This document shows positions 1 through 5,515 of a DNA stretch of 5,515 nt, piece by piece. The stretch spans positions 1 through 5,515 of the forward strand of contig JAPHTE010000063.1 in NCBI GenBank assembly GCA_026196445.1. The letters run 5' to 3'. How positions within the stretch are numbered: position 1 is the first letter of the stretch; each line of letters begins with the position of its first letter. Made by a program: the position numbers and the translations under genes. Under the pieces are notes generated by a model. It was not told the origin of the DNA and did no database searches. It worked only from the letters and a program-made list of their open reading frames with translations. This DNA comes from Lysobacterales bacterium (lineage in GTDB: Bacteria; Pseudomonadota; Gammaproteobacteria; Xanthomonadales; SZUA-36).

Positions 1-42
1 AAAACCGCTGCCTGCTTTATTGCGGGTAAAAACGCCTTTCAC
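1..42 (-). CDS. gspI: GspI, type II secretion minor pseudopilin (5' end only, partial)
   Basis: Only the first 14 codons are inside the window. They start at a GTG at 42-40 and read MKGVFTRNKAGSGF before the left edge. This is a prepilin leader: basic and polar, ending in Gly13, with Phe14 as the expected first residue of the mature protein after cleavage by the prepilin peptidase GspO/PilD. The GTG overlaps the gspH stop as GTGA (42-39). A GGAG Shine-Dalgarno lies at 54-51, 8 bases upstream. GspI is the minor pseudopilin that normally follows gspH; with GspJ and GspK it forms the tip complex that initiates the pseudopilus in the inner membrane. What is seen is the leader, overlap and ribosome site. 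The identity as GspI rather than another pseudopilin is inferred from gene order, because the rest of the gene is missing. Confidence 0.82.
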   Translation of the reverse strand, partial: MKGVFTRNKAGSGF

Positions 43-566
43 CGCAACGACTCCATTTGCAGGTCAAACTCGCCCAGTGGGCTGGCGGTTAAACGCCATA
101 GCGTGTTGTCCGCCAGGCTCCTGAGGGTCCACTCGAACGGCGTGACCTCACCGGTCGCCAGCAAAAATACCTGCGGCTGGGGGACGTCTTCTTCAGCCGG
201 ATCAATATCATTTTCCAGGCCGTTGATCCACAGGGTCTGCAAGAGGTTTTCAGGCAGTTCGTATTGAGAAAACTCGGTGCGATCGGAAATCCACCACTGT
301 TGTGCGCGCCAATGAAGAACCCGGTAGCTGTTACCGGTAAATTCCACACCCAGGTCCTGGTTGAACAACACGGCCTGTTGCCGTGCCGCTTCCAGCACCT
401 GGTGAAAACGGCGGCTTTCCCTTTGCGGTGTAGGTGCACTGGGTGCGACTGATAATGCCACCATTGAAGTCAGCACGCTGATAATGACCAGTACCACCAG
501 CAATTCCAGCAGTGTGAAGCCCCTGCCTTTTGCAGAGACGCGGGTCTGCTGGTCGTTTGACAACAC
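39..566 (-). CDS. gspH: GspH, type II secretion minor pseudopilin
   Basis: This 175-residue minor pseudopilin belongs to the tip of the periplasmic pseudopilus. It has a 16-residue leader ending KGRG, then the prepilin cleavage site G16/F17 and the N-terminal methylation motif FTLLE. Glu21 is the conserved Glu at position +5 of the mature protein. A hydrophobic helix (about 17-40) anchors the subunit in the inner membrane before assembly. The globular domain carries the GspH-like C-terminal motif LLATGEVTPF (about 135-144), which resembles the conserved SGE-TPF stretch of the family. An acidic stretch at about 117-128 is likely a surface loop. The start is a GTG at 566-564 with a moderate GGGA ribosome site at 576-573; a TTG follows directly as codon 2 and could serve instead. 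It lies 20 bases after gspG and overlaps gspI by 4 bases. Length is in the usual range for GspH. Confidence 0.9.
   Translation of the reverse strand: MLSNDQQTRVSAKGRGFTLLELLVVLVIISVLTSMVALSVAPSAPTPQRESRRFHQVLEAARQQAVLFNQDLGVEFTGNSYRVLHWRAQQWWISDRTEFSQYELPENLLQTLWINGLENDIDPAEEDVPQPQVFLLATGEVTPFEWTLRSLADNTLWRLTASPLGEFDLQMESLR
51..54 (-). promoter_or_regulatory. Putative ribosome binding site of gspI, inside gspH
   Basis: GGAG at 54-51 on the minus strand lies 8 bases before the GTG at 42 and within the last codons of gspH. Together with the GTGA stop/start overlap it supports translation of gspI from this GTG, probably coupled to gspH. Confidence 0.65.
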
Positions 567-572
567 TCGAAT

Positions 573-576
573 TCCC
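573..576 (-). promoter_or_regulatory. Putative ribosome binding site of gspH
   Basis: GGGA at 576-573 on the minus strand lies 6 bases before the GTG start at 566. It is a moderate match, in the 20-base gap between gspG and gspH, and it supports the GTG (or the directly adjacent TTG) over any start further inside the gene. Confidence 0.55.
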
Positions 577-586
577 GGCAGACGGC

Positions 587-976
587 TTATTGTTCGGCAT
601 CCCAGTTGCCGACATCGGCGTTTTTACCCGTTCCACCCTTGAGACCGTCGGCGCCCAGGGAATACACATCCATGGTGCCGTGCAAGCCGGGATTCAGGTA
701 CAGGTAAGGGTTTCCCCAGGGGTCCATGGGTGTGCGTTCAATATACTTGGGAACCAGCGCGCCGAGGCCCTCGTCGGTACTCGGGTAGTCGAAGTTGTCC
801 AGCTTGTAGAGGTTGAGCGCGCTCTCAATGGCGCGGATGTCCGTTTTGGCCTTGACCAGTCGCGCCGTGTCCGGGCGGTCCATGACCTTGGGTGCGATAA
901 TCGCCGCCAGGATACCGAGAATGACAATGACCACCATCACTTCGATAAGTGTGAAACCTTGGATTCTCTGCTTCAT
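587..976 (-). CDS. gspG: GspG, type II secretion major pseudopilin
   Basis: This is the main subunit of the T2SS pseudopilus, 129 residues from the chosen ATG. A short leader, MKQRIQG, is cleaved at G7/F8 by the prepilin peptidase. The mature protein starts FTLIE, with Glu12 at position +5, followed by a hydrophobic helix to about residue 29. The C-terminal domain has the GspG hallmarks: YPSTDEGLGALV (64-75), DPWGNPYLYLNPG (85-97) and a loop from about 104 to 125 (YSLGADG, then GG-G-NADVGNW). In the family that loop binds calcium, and Asp110 and Asp121 are candidate ligands. A GTG two codons upstream (982-980) also opens the frame, but the ATG at 976-974 is preferred because AGGGG at 986-982 lies 5 bases ahead of it and the resulting leader has the usual short form. 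It sits 16 bases after gspF. It should be the most abundant product of the operon, although no dedicated promoter is visible. Confidence 0.97.
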   Translation of the reverse strand: MKQRIQGFTLIEVMVVIVILGILAAIIAPKVMDRPDTARLVKAKTDIRAIESALNLYKLDNFDYPSTDEGLGALVPKYIERTPMDPWGNPYLYLNPGLHGTMDVYSLGADGLKGGTGKNADVGNWDAEQ

Positions 977-981
977 AAACA

Positions 982-986
982 CCCCT
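982..986 (-). promoter_or_regulatory. Ribosome binding site that decides the gspG start
   Basis: The minus strand reads AGGGG at 986-982, then TGTTT, then ATG at 976. The 5-base spacing suits the ATG. The upstream in-frame GTG at 982-980 overlaps this site itself, so it would have no ribosome site at a useful distance. Confidence 0.7.
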
Positions 987-992
987 GCAATA

Positions 993-2219
993 CTATTTGA
1001 CTAACTGGTTCATTTCAAAAATCGGCATCAATATCGCCAATACGATGACGAGGACAATACCGCCCATGGCGAGGATCAGCAAGGGCTCGAATAAGCCCAA
1101 TGCCGTTGCGGTTTTGGTTTCGATCTCCTGCTCCTGGTTAACAGCCGCACGCTCCATCATTTCCGGCAGCTGGCCACTGACCTCGCCATTGCGAATGAGC
1201 TCCAGCGTCAGCGGTGGAAACAGCCGGGTATTGGCCAGGGACAGGCTGATACTGGCGCCTTCTTTCACCCGCTGGCCCGTAATATCGACCGCTTCGATCA
1301 TGGCCTGGTTGTGAATGACCTGCTTGACGATGGTCAGCGACTCCAGGGCGGGTACCCCGCTGCCCAGCAATATGCTCATGGTACGGGTAAAGCGTGCTGT
1401 TTCCATACCCTTGATCAAACCACTGATCATGGGTATTCGCAGCAGGAATACGTGCCAGCGCTTTTGCCAGACCGGGTTGTTCAACAGGAGCCTGGTCGCT
1501 AAAAAAACAATTCCGAACGACACAAGGAGGAACAAGCCGTACGTCTGTATGAATTCACTGCTGGCAATCAGGCCGCGGGTCAAGGCAGGTAATTGTTGGC
1601 CGGTGCTTTCAAATACCTGGACCACTTTGGGTACGACATAGGTCAGCAAGGCGATGACCACACCAATGGCCACCACCGATAGCACGACCGGGTAAATGAG
1701 CGCCAGGCTGGTCTTTTGCTGCACGCGGTTACGTGTTTCCAGGTAATCTGACAATCGCTCCAGGACGTGGTCCAGCTTACCGGCCTGTTCGCCCGCAAAC
1801 ACCGTTGCCCGGTAGAGCTGTGAGAACGTCTGGGGAAATTCTCCCAGGCCCGTGGCCAGTTGATGGCCTTCAAGCACCTTGGCGCGAACCGCGAGCAGGA
1901 CCCGGCTTTGACCGCGCTGTGTACTTTGGCGTGCAACAGATTGCAAGGCGGATTCAACGGGTGTGCCGGCAGAAATGAGTGTCGCCAACTGGCGTGTGAT
2001 CAACGTCAGGGTAGCGGCGTTGAGCCGTTGGCCCCGCCTGAAAATGCCACCCAGGGTTTTTGATTTCAAGGCGGCCTTTTCTCTTACCGCCACCACCTCC
2101 AGTGGCATCCATCCCTTGTCGCGGAGTTGCTGCCGGATCTGTCTTTCCGAATCACCCTCCAAAAGGCCGTGTTCCTTGTTACCAGCAGCATTGAGCGCTT
2201 TGTATTCAAAGGCAGGCAT
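993..2219 (-). CDS. gspF: GspF, type II secretion inner-membrane platform protein
   Basis: GspF is the polytopic inner-membrane platform protein that contacts GspE, GspL and GspM and couples ATP hydrolysis to pseudopilin insertion. The 408 residues match normal family length. After an N-terminal segment starting MPAFEYKALN (1-42), there are two repeated T2SSF cytoplasmic domains. The first is at about 70-170, with ITRQLATLISAGTPVESAL and the GEQAGKL motif at 143-149. The second is at about 273-380, with FTRTMSILLGSGVPALESL and the equivalent GEVSGQL at 345-351. Three hydrophobic segments lie at about 172-195, 227-246 and 380-402, matching the known three-helix topology. The start is ATG 2219-2217, only 6 bases after the gspE stop, with a strong AAGGA Shine-Dalgarno at 2233-2229. 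The related pilus protein PilC/PilG is the main alternative, but the GspE and GspG neighbours settle it as GspF. Confidence 0.97.
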   Translation of the reverse strand: MPAFEYKALNAAGNKEHGLLEGDSERQIRQQLRDKGWMPLEVVAVREKAALKSKTLGGIFRRGQRLNAATLTLITRQLATLISAGTPVESALQSVARQSTQRGQSRVLLAVRAKVLEGHQLATGLGEFPQTFSQLYRATVFAGEQAGKLDHVLERLSDYLETRNRVQQKTSLALIYPVVLSVVAIGVVIALLTYVVPKVVQVFESTGQQLPALTRGLIASSEFIQTYGLFLLVSFGIVFLATRLLLNNPVWQKRWHVFLLRIPMISGLIKGMETARFTRTMSILLGSGVPALESLTIVKQVIHNQAMIEAVDITGQRVKEGASISLSLANTRLFPPLTLELIRNGEVSGQLPEMMERAAVNQEQEIETKTATALGLFEPLLILAMGGIVLVIVLAILMPIFEMNQLVK

Positions 2220-2225
2220 GCAACG

Positions 2226-3695
2226 CTATCCTTCCTTGGTAACGCGAAGAACCTCTTCCAGCGACGTCGTGCCGTTCAGCACTTGCCGCCAACCATCCTG
2301 GCGCAGCGTGGGATAACGCGGGTGTGCGTAGTTGCGGAGAACCTGTTCGGCAGCGTTGTCGTGAATCATGGTCTGCAAGGTATCATCGACGCCGATGACT
2401 TCGTAAATACCGGTGCGCCCCATATAGCCACGCTGTTGGCACTGCTTGCACGCACCCGCCTTGTACAGGGTGGGCGGCTTCTGGCTGTCAACTTCCATCA
2501 CCTGGCACTGCTCTTTAGAAGCGGTGTAGGCTTGCTTGCACGCCGGGCACAGAACCCGCACCAGGCGCTGTGCGACGACGGCCAACAAGCTCGATGACAG
2601 CAGGAAACTTTCAACGCCCATATCACGTAACCGGGTGATCGCGCCAATCCCGCTGTTGGTGTGTAAGGTGGACAGCACCAGGTGGCCCGTCAAACTGGCC
2701 TGCACCGCAATCTGGGCGGTGTCCAGGTCACGGATCTCGCCAACCATGACGACATCGGGGTCTTGCCGCAGAATAGCCCTCAAGCCCCGGGCAAAACTCA
2801 TGTTGATCTTGCTGTTGACCTGGGTCTGCCCAACGCCGTCCAGGTCGTATTCGATGGGGTCTTCGACCGTCAATATGTTGCGCTCAGCGCTGTTCAGCCT
2901 CGTCAGTGCCGCGTAGAGCGAAGTGGTCTTACCGGAACCGGTGGGACCGGTGACCAGTATGATCCCATGGGGTTTGTGAATGAGCTGGTCAAGCAGCGCC
3001 AGGGGTTTCTCGGCCATGCCCATGGTTTCCAGGTTCAAACGTCCGACCTTCTTGTCCAGCAAACGCATGACGACGCGCTCGCCATGACCGGAAGGCAACG
3101 TGGATACACGAACATCGACTGGATGGTTGGCCACTTTCAAGGAAATGCGGCCATCCTGTGGAAGACGTTTTTCCGAAATGTCCAGTTTTGCCATGACCTT
3201 GATACGCGACGCTAACAACGGGGCGACCTTGATCGGTGGGCTCAATACTTCGCGCAAGGTCCCGTCAACACGGAAACGCACCGACAATCGCTTTTCAAAC
3301 GGTTCAATGTGGATATCGGACGCGTCTTCGTTAATGGCCTCGGTCAGCAACGCGTTGATCAAGCGGATGATCGGTGCGTCATCCTGGCTTTCCATCAGGT
3401 CTTCCGGTTCGTTCAGCACCTCGGCGAGATAGGCCAGGTCGTTGTCACCGCCGATATCCGCCATCAGCTGGGCAGCCTGGTCGCTTCCCTGTTCGTAGAG
3501 GGAAGACAACAGTTCCCCAAAATCCTCCATGGTCAGTTCCTGCAACTCGTACTGGCTGCCGTACTGCCTTTGGATTTCCAGCAAACCATGCACCTTGGTT
3601 CCCGGGTGGCAGGCCACCGTGAGCGGTTCGTCACTGACGACGGCAACTCCGTAACGCCGTGAGAAAGTGTAGGGGATCAAGACGTCCGATCTCAT
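2226..3695 (-). CDS. gspE: GspE, type II secretion ATPase
   Basis: GspE is the hexameric cytoplasmic motor ATPase of the T2SS, held to the membrane through GspL. From ATG 3695-3693 it has 489 residues, close to the roughly 500 usual for short-form GspE. The N-terminal domain opens with LIPYTFSRRYGV, like the LPF-FA-R stretch of Vibrio EpsE that contributes to GspL binding. Next come DAPIIRLINALLTEAI (about 106-121) and ASDIHIEPFE (125-134). Motor motifs are Walker A GPTGSGKTT (250-258), the Asp box VEDPIEYD (277-284), Walker B DPDVVMVGEIRD (312-323) and the His box TGHLVLSTLHTN (336-347). A zinc-binding tetracysteine module uses C383, C386, C416 and C419. The C-terminus, TSLEEVLRVTKEG, is typical. 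The frame stays open upstream to 3809, but that extension lies inside gspD and encodes Ser/Thr/Arg-rich sequence unlike GspE. The start is one base after the gspD stop and lacks a clear Shine-Dalgarno, suggesting translational coupling. Confidence 0.97.
   Translation of the reverse strand: MRSDVLIPYTFSRRYGVAVVSDEPLTVACHPGTKVHGLLEIQRQYGSQYELQELTMEDFGELLSSLYEQGSDQAAQLMADIGGDNDLAYLAEVLNEPEDLMESQDDAPIIRLINALLTEAINEDASDIHIEPFEKRLSVRFRVDGTLREVLSPPIKVAPLLASRIKVMAKLDISEKRLPQDGRISLKVANHPVDVRVSTLPSGHGERVVMRLLDKKVGRLNLETMGMAEKPLALLDQLIHKPHGIILVTGPTGSGKTTSLYAALTRLNSAERNILTVEDPIEYDLDGVGQTQVNSKINMSFARGLRAILRQDPDVVMVGEIRDLDTAQIAVQASLTGHLVLSTLHTNSGIGAITRLRDMGVESFLLSSSLLAVVAQRLVRVLCPACKQAYTASKEQCQVMEVDSQKPPTLYKAGACKQCQQRGYMGRTGIYEVIGVDDTLQTMIHDNAAEQVLRNYAHPRYPTLRQDGWRQVLNGTTSLEEVLRVTKEG
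2229..2237 (-). promoter_or_regulatory. Ribosome binding site of gspF, inside the end of gspE
   Basis: The minus strand reads AAGGAAGGA across 2237-2229, followed by the gspE TAG and then the gspF ATG at 2219. The proximal AAGGA ends 9 bases before the start codon. It is a strong Shine-Dalgarno built from the codons for the last Lys-Glu-Gly of GspE, and it fixes the gspF start. Confidence 0.8.
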
Positions 3696-3696
3696 C

Positions 3697-5515
3697 TCAC
3701 TGGTTCTTGTCGTCTGGCTGCTGGTCCGGATTACCGTCAGGGTCGGTGCTGTCTTGTTCCGGGACAGGGTCTGCGGGCGGGTCCGGGAATTCAGCCAACT
3801 CGGGCTCAAACTTGCGCGACTCCTTGTCCTTCAACTTATCCTGCTCGTTTTGCAGGTAGGTATATTTTGACTGGCTGATCGAATGCCCCATCGAAGGTGT
3901 ACTGATGATTTTCGGGTGAATAAATACCATCAAGCTGCGCTTGAGCTTGGTTGTCTTGTCATAGCGGAACAGCCGGCCCAACAAAGGAATGCTGCCCAGC
4001 ACCGGCACCTTTGACTGGCTTTCCTGGACGTCTTCATCGATCAGGCCACCCAGCACGATCATGTCATCGTTGGCCACCAGGACAGTGGTTTTTATCGAGC
4101 GCTTGTTGGTTGTCAGGTCCGTGTCACTGGCGGAATTTGCACTGACGCTGGAGATGTCCTGCTCAATGGTCATCGTAATCGCGTCGCCCTCGTTGATCTG
4201 TGGTTTGACCTTGAGGGTGATACCCACGTCCTCGCGCTTGATGGTCGTAAAGGGATTAAGCTGACCAATTGATCCCTCAGTAGTATAAGAGCCCGTTTTA
4301 AAAGGCACGTTTTGACCAACGATAATTTCGGCTTCCTGGTTATCCAGCGTTGTCAGGGATGGGGTGGACAGGATATTGGTGGATGAATCCGTGGCCAGGG
4401 CGCGCAACAGGGCGCCAAAACGGGTGCCACCATCGGTGGTACCGCCGACGCCCAGGCTCATGCCACTGCCAAAGGTCGGAATGGAACCAGTCAGGATGGA
4501 CCCGACGATGCCCGCCAGGGTGCCGCCATTATCCGGGAAATTGGTGGCGCCAATCGGGTAGGTGTTGTTCGTGCTCTGGGACCCGTCCACGACCCACTCA
4601 ACACCCAGCTCCTTCGCAGTATTAAAGGAAACCTCTGCAATAATGGCTTCGATATGCACCTGTGCACGTGGCATGTCCAGCTTCTGGATGACGGCACGTA
4701 ACGATTTGAAACGTGCCGCAGGCGCGGTAATCACCAGCGCGTTGGACTCCAGGTCGGCCTGTATTTGGCTATTATCATCGGCCGCGGCCGCCGCTCCAGT
4801 GCCTGCAGCAGCGTCTGAATTACTCAGACCGGTAAGGATCCGTGCAACATTCTCGGCGTTCGCATAACGCAGGTAAATCACCTGGGTATTACCACCGGAT
4901 TCCACCGGCGTGTCGAGATGTGAAATCAGCGTGCGGATTTCCAGGCGTTTACCGGAGTTGCCGCTGAGCAGAATGCTGTTGCTGCGCTCGTCTACGCCGA
5001 CCGAGATCCGGCTCGAGGAGTCAGCGGAATCCTGTGGCCACAATTTGTCCAGCAACCGAACGATTTCCGAACCAAGGGCGTATTGCAACGGAATGACTTC
5101 GATTTCCCGCTCGGTGTTCTTGTCCACGCGTTTGACGATATCCAACATCCGCTGAATATTGGCAGCGTTATCGGAGAAGATCAGGCTGTTACTGGGAGCG
5201 TAATCCGCCAGGTGGCCGTTGTTGCCCATCAACGGCCGCAAAATCGGCGCCAGTTCCTGGGCGCTGACGTATTGTAGTGGCAGAACATGGGTAATAACCT
5301 CATCGCCACCGCCGGTAATATTGTCAACGACCCGTTGCGGGGCATTCCTGACCTGGGCATTGGGGATAATCTTAATGGCCTTGCCGACCGCCACGGTGGT
5401 AAATCCATGGACTTCCATGATGGACAGAAAGACGCCTACCACTTCATCCTTTGATAACGGTTGACTGGATACGACGTTCACCTTGCCCTTGACCCTGGGA
5501 TCAATGATGAATGTC
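3697..5515 (-). CDS. gspD: GspD, type II secretion outer-membrane secretin (5' end missing)
   Basis: GspD forms the multimeric outer-membrane channel through which folded exoproteins leave. The last 605 residues are present. The frame runs open off the right edge, starting TFIIDPRVKGKVNVVSSQPL, which is inside the N0 domain; the signal peptide and about the first dozen N0 residues are therefore missing. In visible numbering the domains are N0 (1 to about 60), N1 (about 73-132, HVLPLQYVSAQELAPIL), N2 (about 135-205, EVIPLQYALGSEIVRLLDKL), N3 (about 209-295, with an Ala/Gly-rich loop at 232-248) and the secretin core (about 302-537). The core contains NILSTPSLTTLDN (380-392), VGITLKVKPQINEGD (430-444) and the secretin signature VPVLGSIPLLGRLF (503-516). 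After FIHPKII comes a tail of about 68 residues that ends in an acidic, proline-rich stretch. GTG 5481-5479 is an internal Val codon, not the start. PilQ is rejected because four N domains and T2SS neighbours are present. Confidence 0.97.
   Translation of the reverse strand, partial: TFIIDPRVKGKVNVVSSQPLSKDEVVGVFLSIMEVHGFTTVAVGKAIKIIPNAQVRNAPQRVVDNITGGGDEVITHVLPLQYVSAQELAPILRPLMGNNGHLADYAPSNSLIFSDNAANIQRMLDIVKRVDKNTEREIEVIPLQYALGSEIVRLLDKLWPQDSADSSSRISVGVDERSNSILLSGNSGKRLEIRTLISHLDTPVESGGNTQVIYLRYANAENVARILTGLSNSDAAAGTGAAAAADDNSQIQADLESNALVITAPAARFKSLRAVIQKLDMPRAQVHIEAIIAEVSFNTAKELGVEWVVDGSQSTNNTYPIGATNFPDNGGTLAGIVGSILTGSIPTFGSGMSLGVGGTTDGGTRFGALLRALATDSSTNILSTPSLTTLDNQEAEIIVGQNVPFKTGSYTTEGSIGQLNPFTTIKREDVGITLKVKPQINEGDAITMTIEQDISSVSANSASDTDLTTNKRSIKTTVLVANDDMIVLGGLIDEDVQESQSKVPVLGSIPLLGRLFRYDKTTKLKRSLMVFIHPKIISTPSMGHSISQSKYTYLQNEQDKLKDKESRKFEPELAEFPDPPADPVPEQDSTDPDGNPDQQPDDKNQ

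Larger units (their letters stand above)
1..5515 (-). other. Type II secretion operon segment gspD-E-F-G-H-I
   Basis: Six consecutive same-strand T2SS genes are packed with gaps of 1, 6, 16 and 20 bases and one 4-base overlap. No gap is long enough for a promoter plus leader, and none contains an inverted repeat followed by T-rich sequence. The segment is therefore most simply part of one transcript whose promoter lies beyond the right edge, probably upstream of gspC. gspJ, gspK, gspL and gspM would be expected past the left edge. The transcript-level claim is an inference from spacing. Confidence 0.85.

Noticed and set aside
530..1000. Plus-strand open frame of 156 codons across gspG and the start of gspH
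   Set aside because: It is antisense to gspG, crosses the gspG/gspH junction, and has no family resemblance; the minus-strand genes are unambiguous.
2127..2597. Plus-strand open frame of 156 codons across the gspE/gspF junction
   Set aside because: It spans two well-conserved minus-strand genes and has no sign of a ribosome site or family motif.
2682..3215. Plus-strand open frame of 177 codons
   Set aside because: It lies entirely antisense to the conserved motor domain of gspE, shows no recognisable motif, and is explained as a frame left open by the codon use of gspE.
993..3695. Type IV pilus genes (pilB/pilC) instead of gspE/gspF
   Set aside because: The neighbouring secretin has the GspD N0-N3 layout. 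The next gene has the GspG C-terminal signature, and GspE matches EpsE-type sequence from its N-terminal LPY-F-RR motif to its TKEG end.
3696..3809. N-terminal extension of GspE upstream of ATG 3695
   Set aside because: It overlaps the end of gspD, and its Ser/Thr/Arg-rich translation does not resemble GspE N-termini, whereas the protein from 3695 aligns with the family start.
4780..4815. GC-rich stretch considered as a possible hairpin or terminator
   Set aside because: It has no stem followed by a T-run, and it translates in frame as the Ala-rich loop of GspD N3.
1..5515. Search for CRISPR arrays, tRNA or rRNA genes, insertion sequences, attachment sites and riboswitches
   Set aside because: None was seen. 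The sequence is almost fully occupied by coding regions, and the largest gap is 20 bases.

Overview
The window is a continuous block of a type II secretion system (T2SS, general secretory pathway) operon. All genes are on the minus strand, so they read from the right edge to the left edge in the order gspD - gspE - gspF - gspG - gspH - gspI. This is the standard D-E-F-G-H-I order of the proteobacterial gsp/xcp/eps/out clusters. gspD enters across the right edge without its signal peptide and start codon. gspI leaves across the left edge after only 14 codons. The four genes between them are complete and show no frameshift or internal stop.

The organism is most likely a gammaproteobacterium. 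The GspE protein closely resembles Vibrio EpsE along its whole length, as recalled from knowledge of the family, and the GspG and GspF motifs are typical of that class. Base composition is moderate, slightly above 50% GC by eye. A marine or environmental lineage is plausible but is only an inference; genus cannot be assigned from the sequence alone.

Layout from right to left: about 3697-5515 encodes the outer-membrane secretin GspD (N0 remnant, N1, N2, N3, secretin core, acidic C-terminal tail). 2226-3695 encodes the cytoplasmic ATPase GspE. 993-2219 encodes the inner-membrane platform protein GspF. 587-976 encodes the major pseudopilin GspG. 39-566 encodes the minor pseudopilin GspH. 1-42 is the start of the minor pseudopilin GspI. 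Junctions are very tight: gaps of 1, 6, 16 and 20 bases, then a 4-base GTGA overlap. I see no promoter, terminator, repeat, RNA gene or mobile element. The genes are therefore expected to sit on one polycistronic message that starts upstream of the right edge.

The products work together as follows. GspE hydrolyses ATP on the cytoplasmic face and, with GspF, drives assembly of GspG subunits into a periplasmic pseudopilus. GspH and GspI belong to the tip complex that starts that fibre. Folded exoproteins in the periplasm are pushed out through the GspD channel. I found no previously undescribed system here. The second-look items are start-codon corrections, a gene start too short to appear as an ordinary ORF, translation-coupling details, and two unusual-composition segments of GspD.
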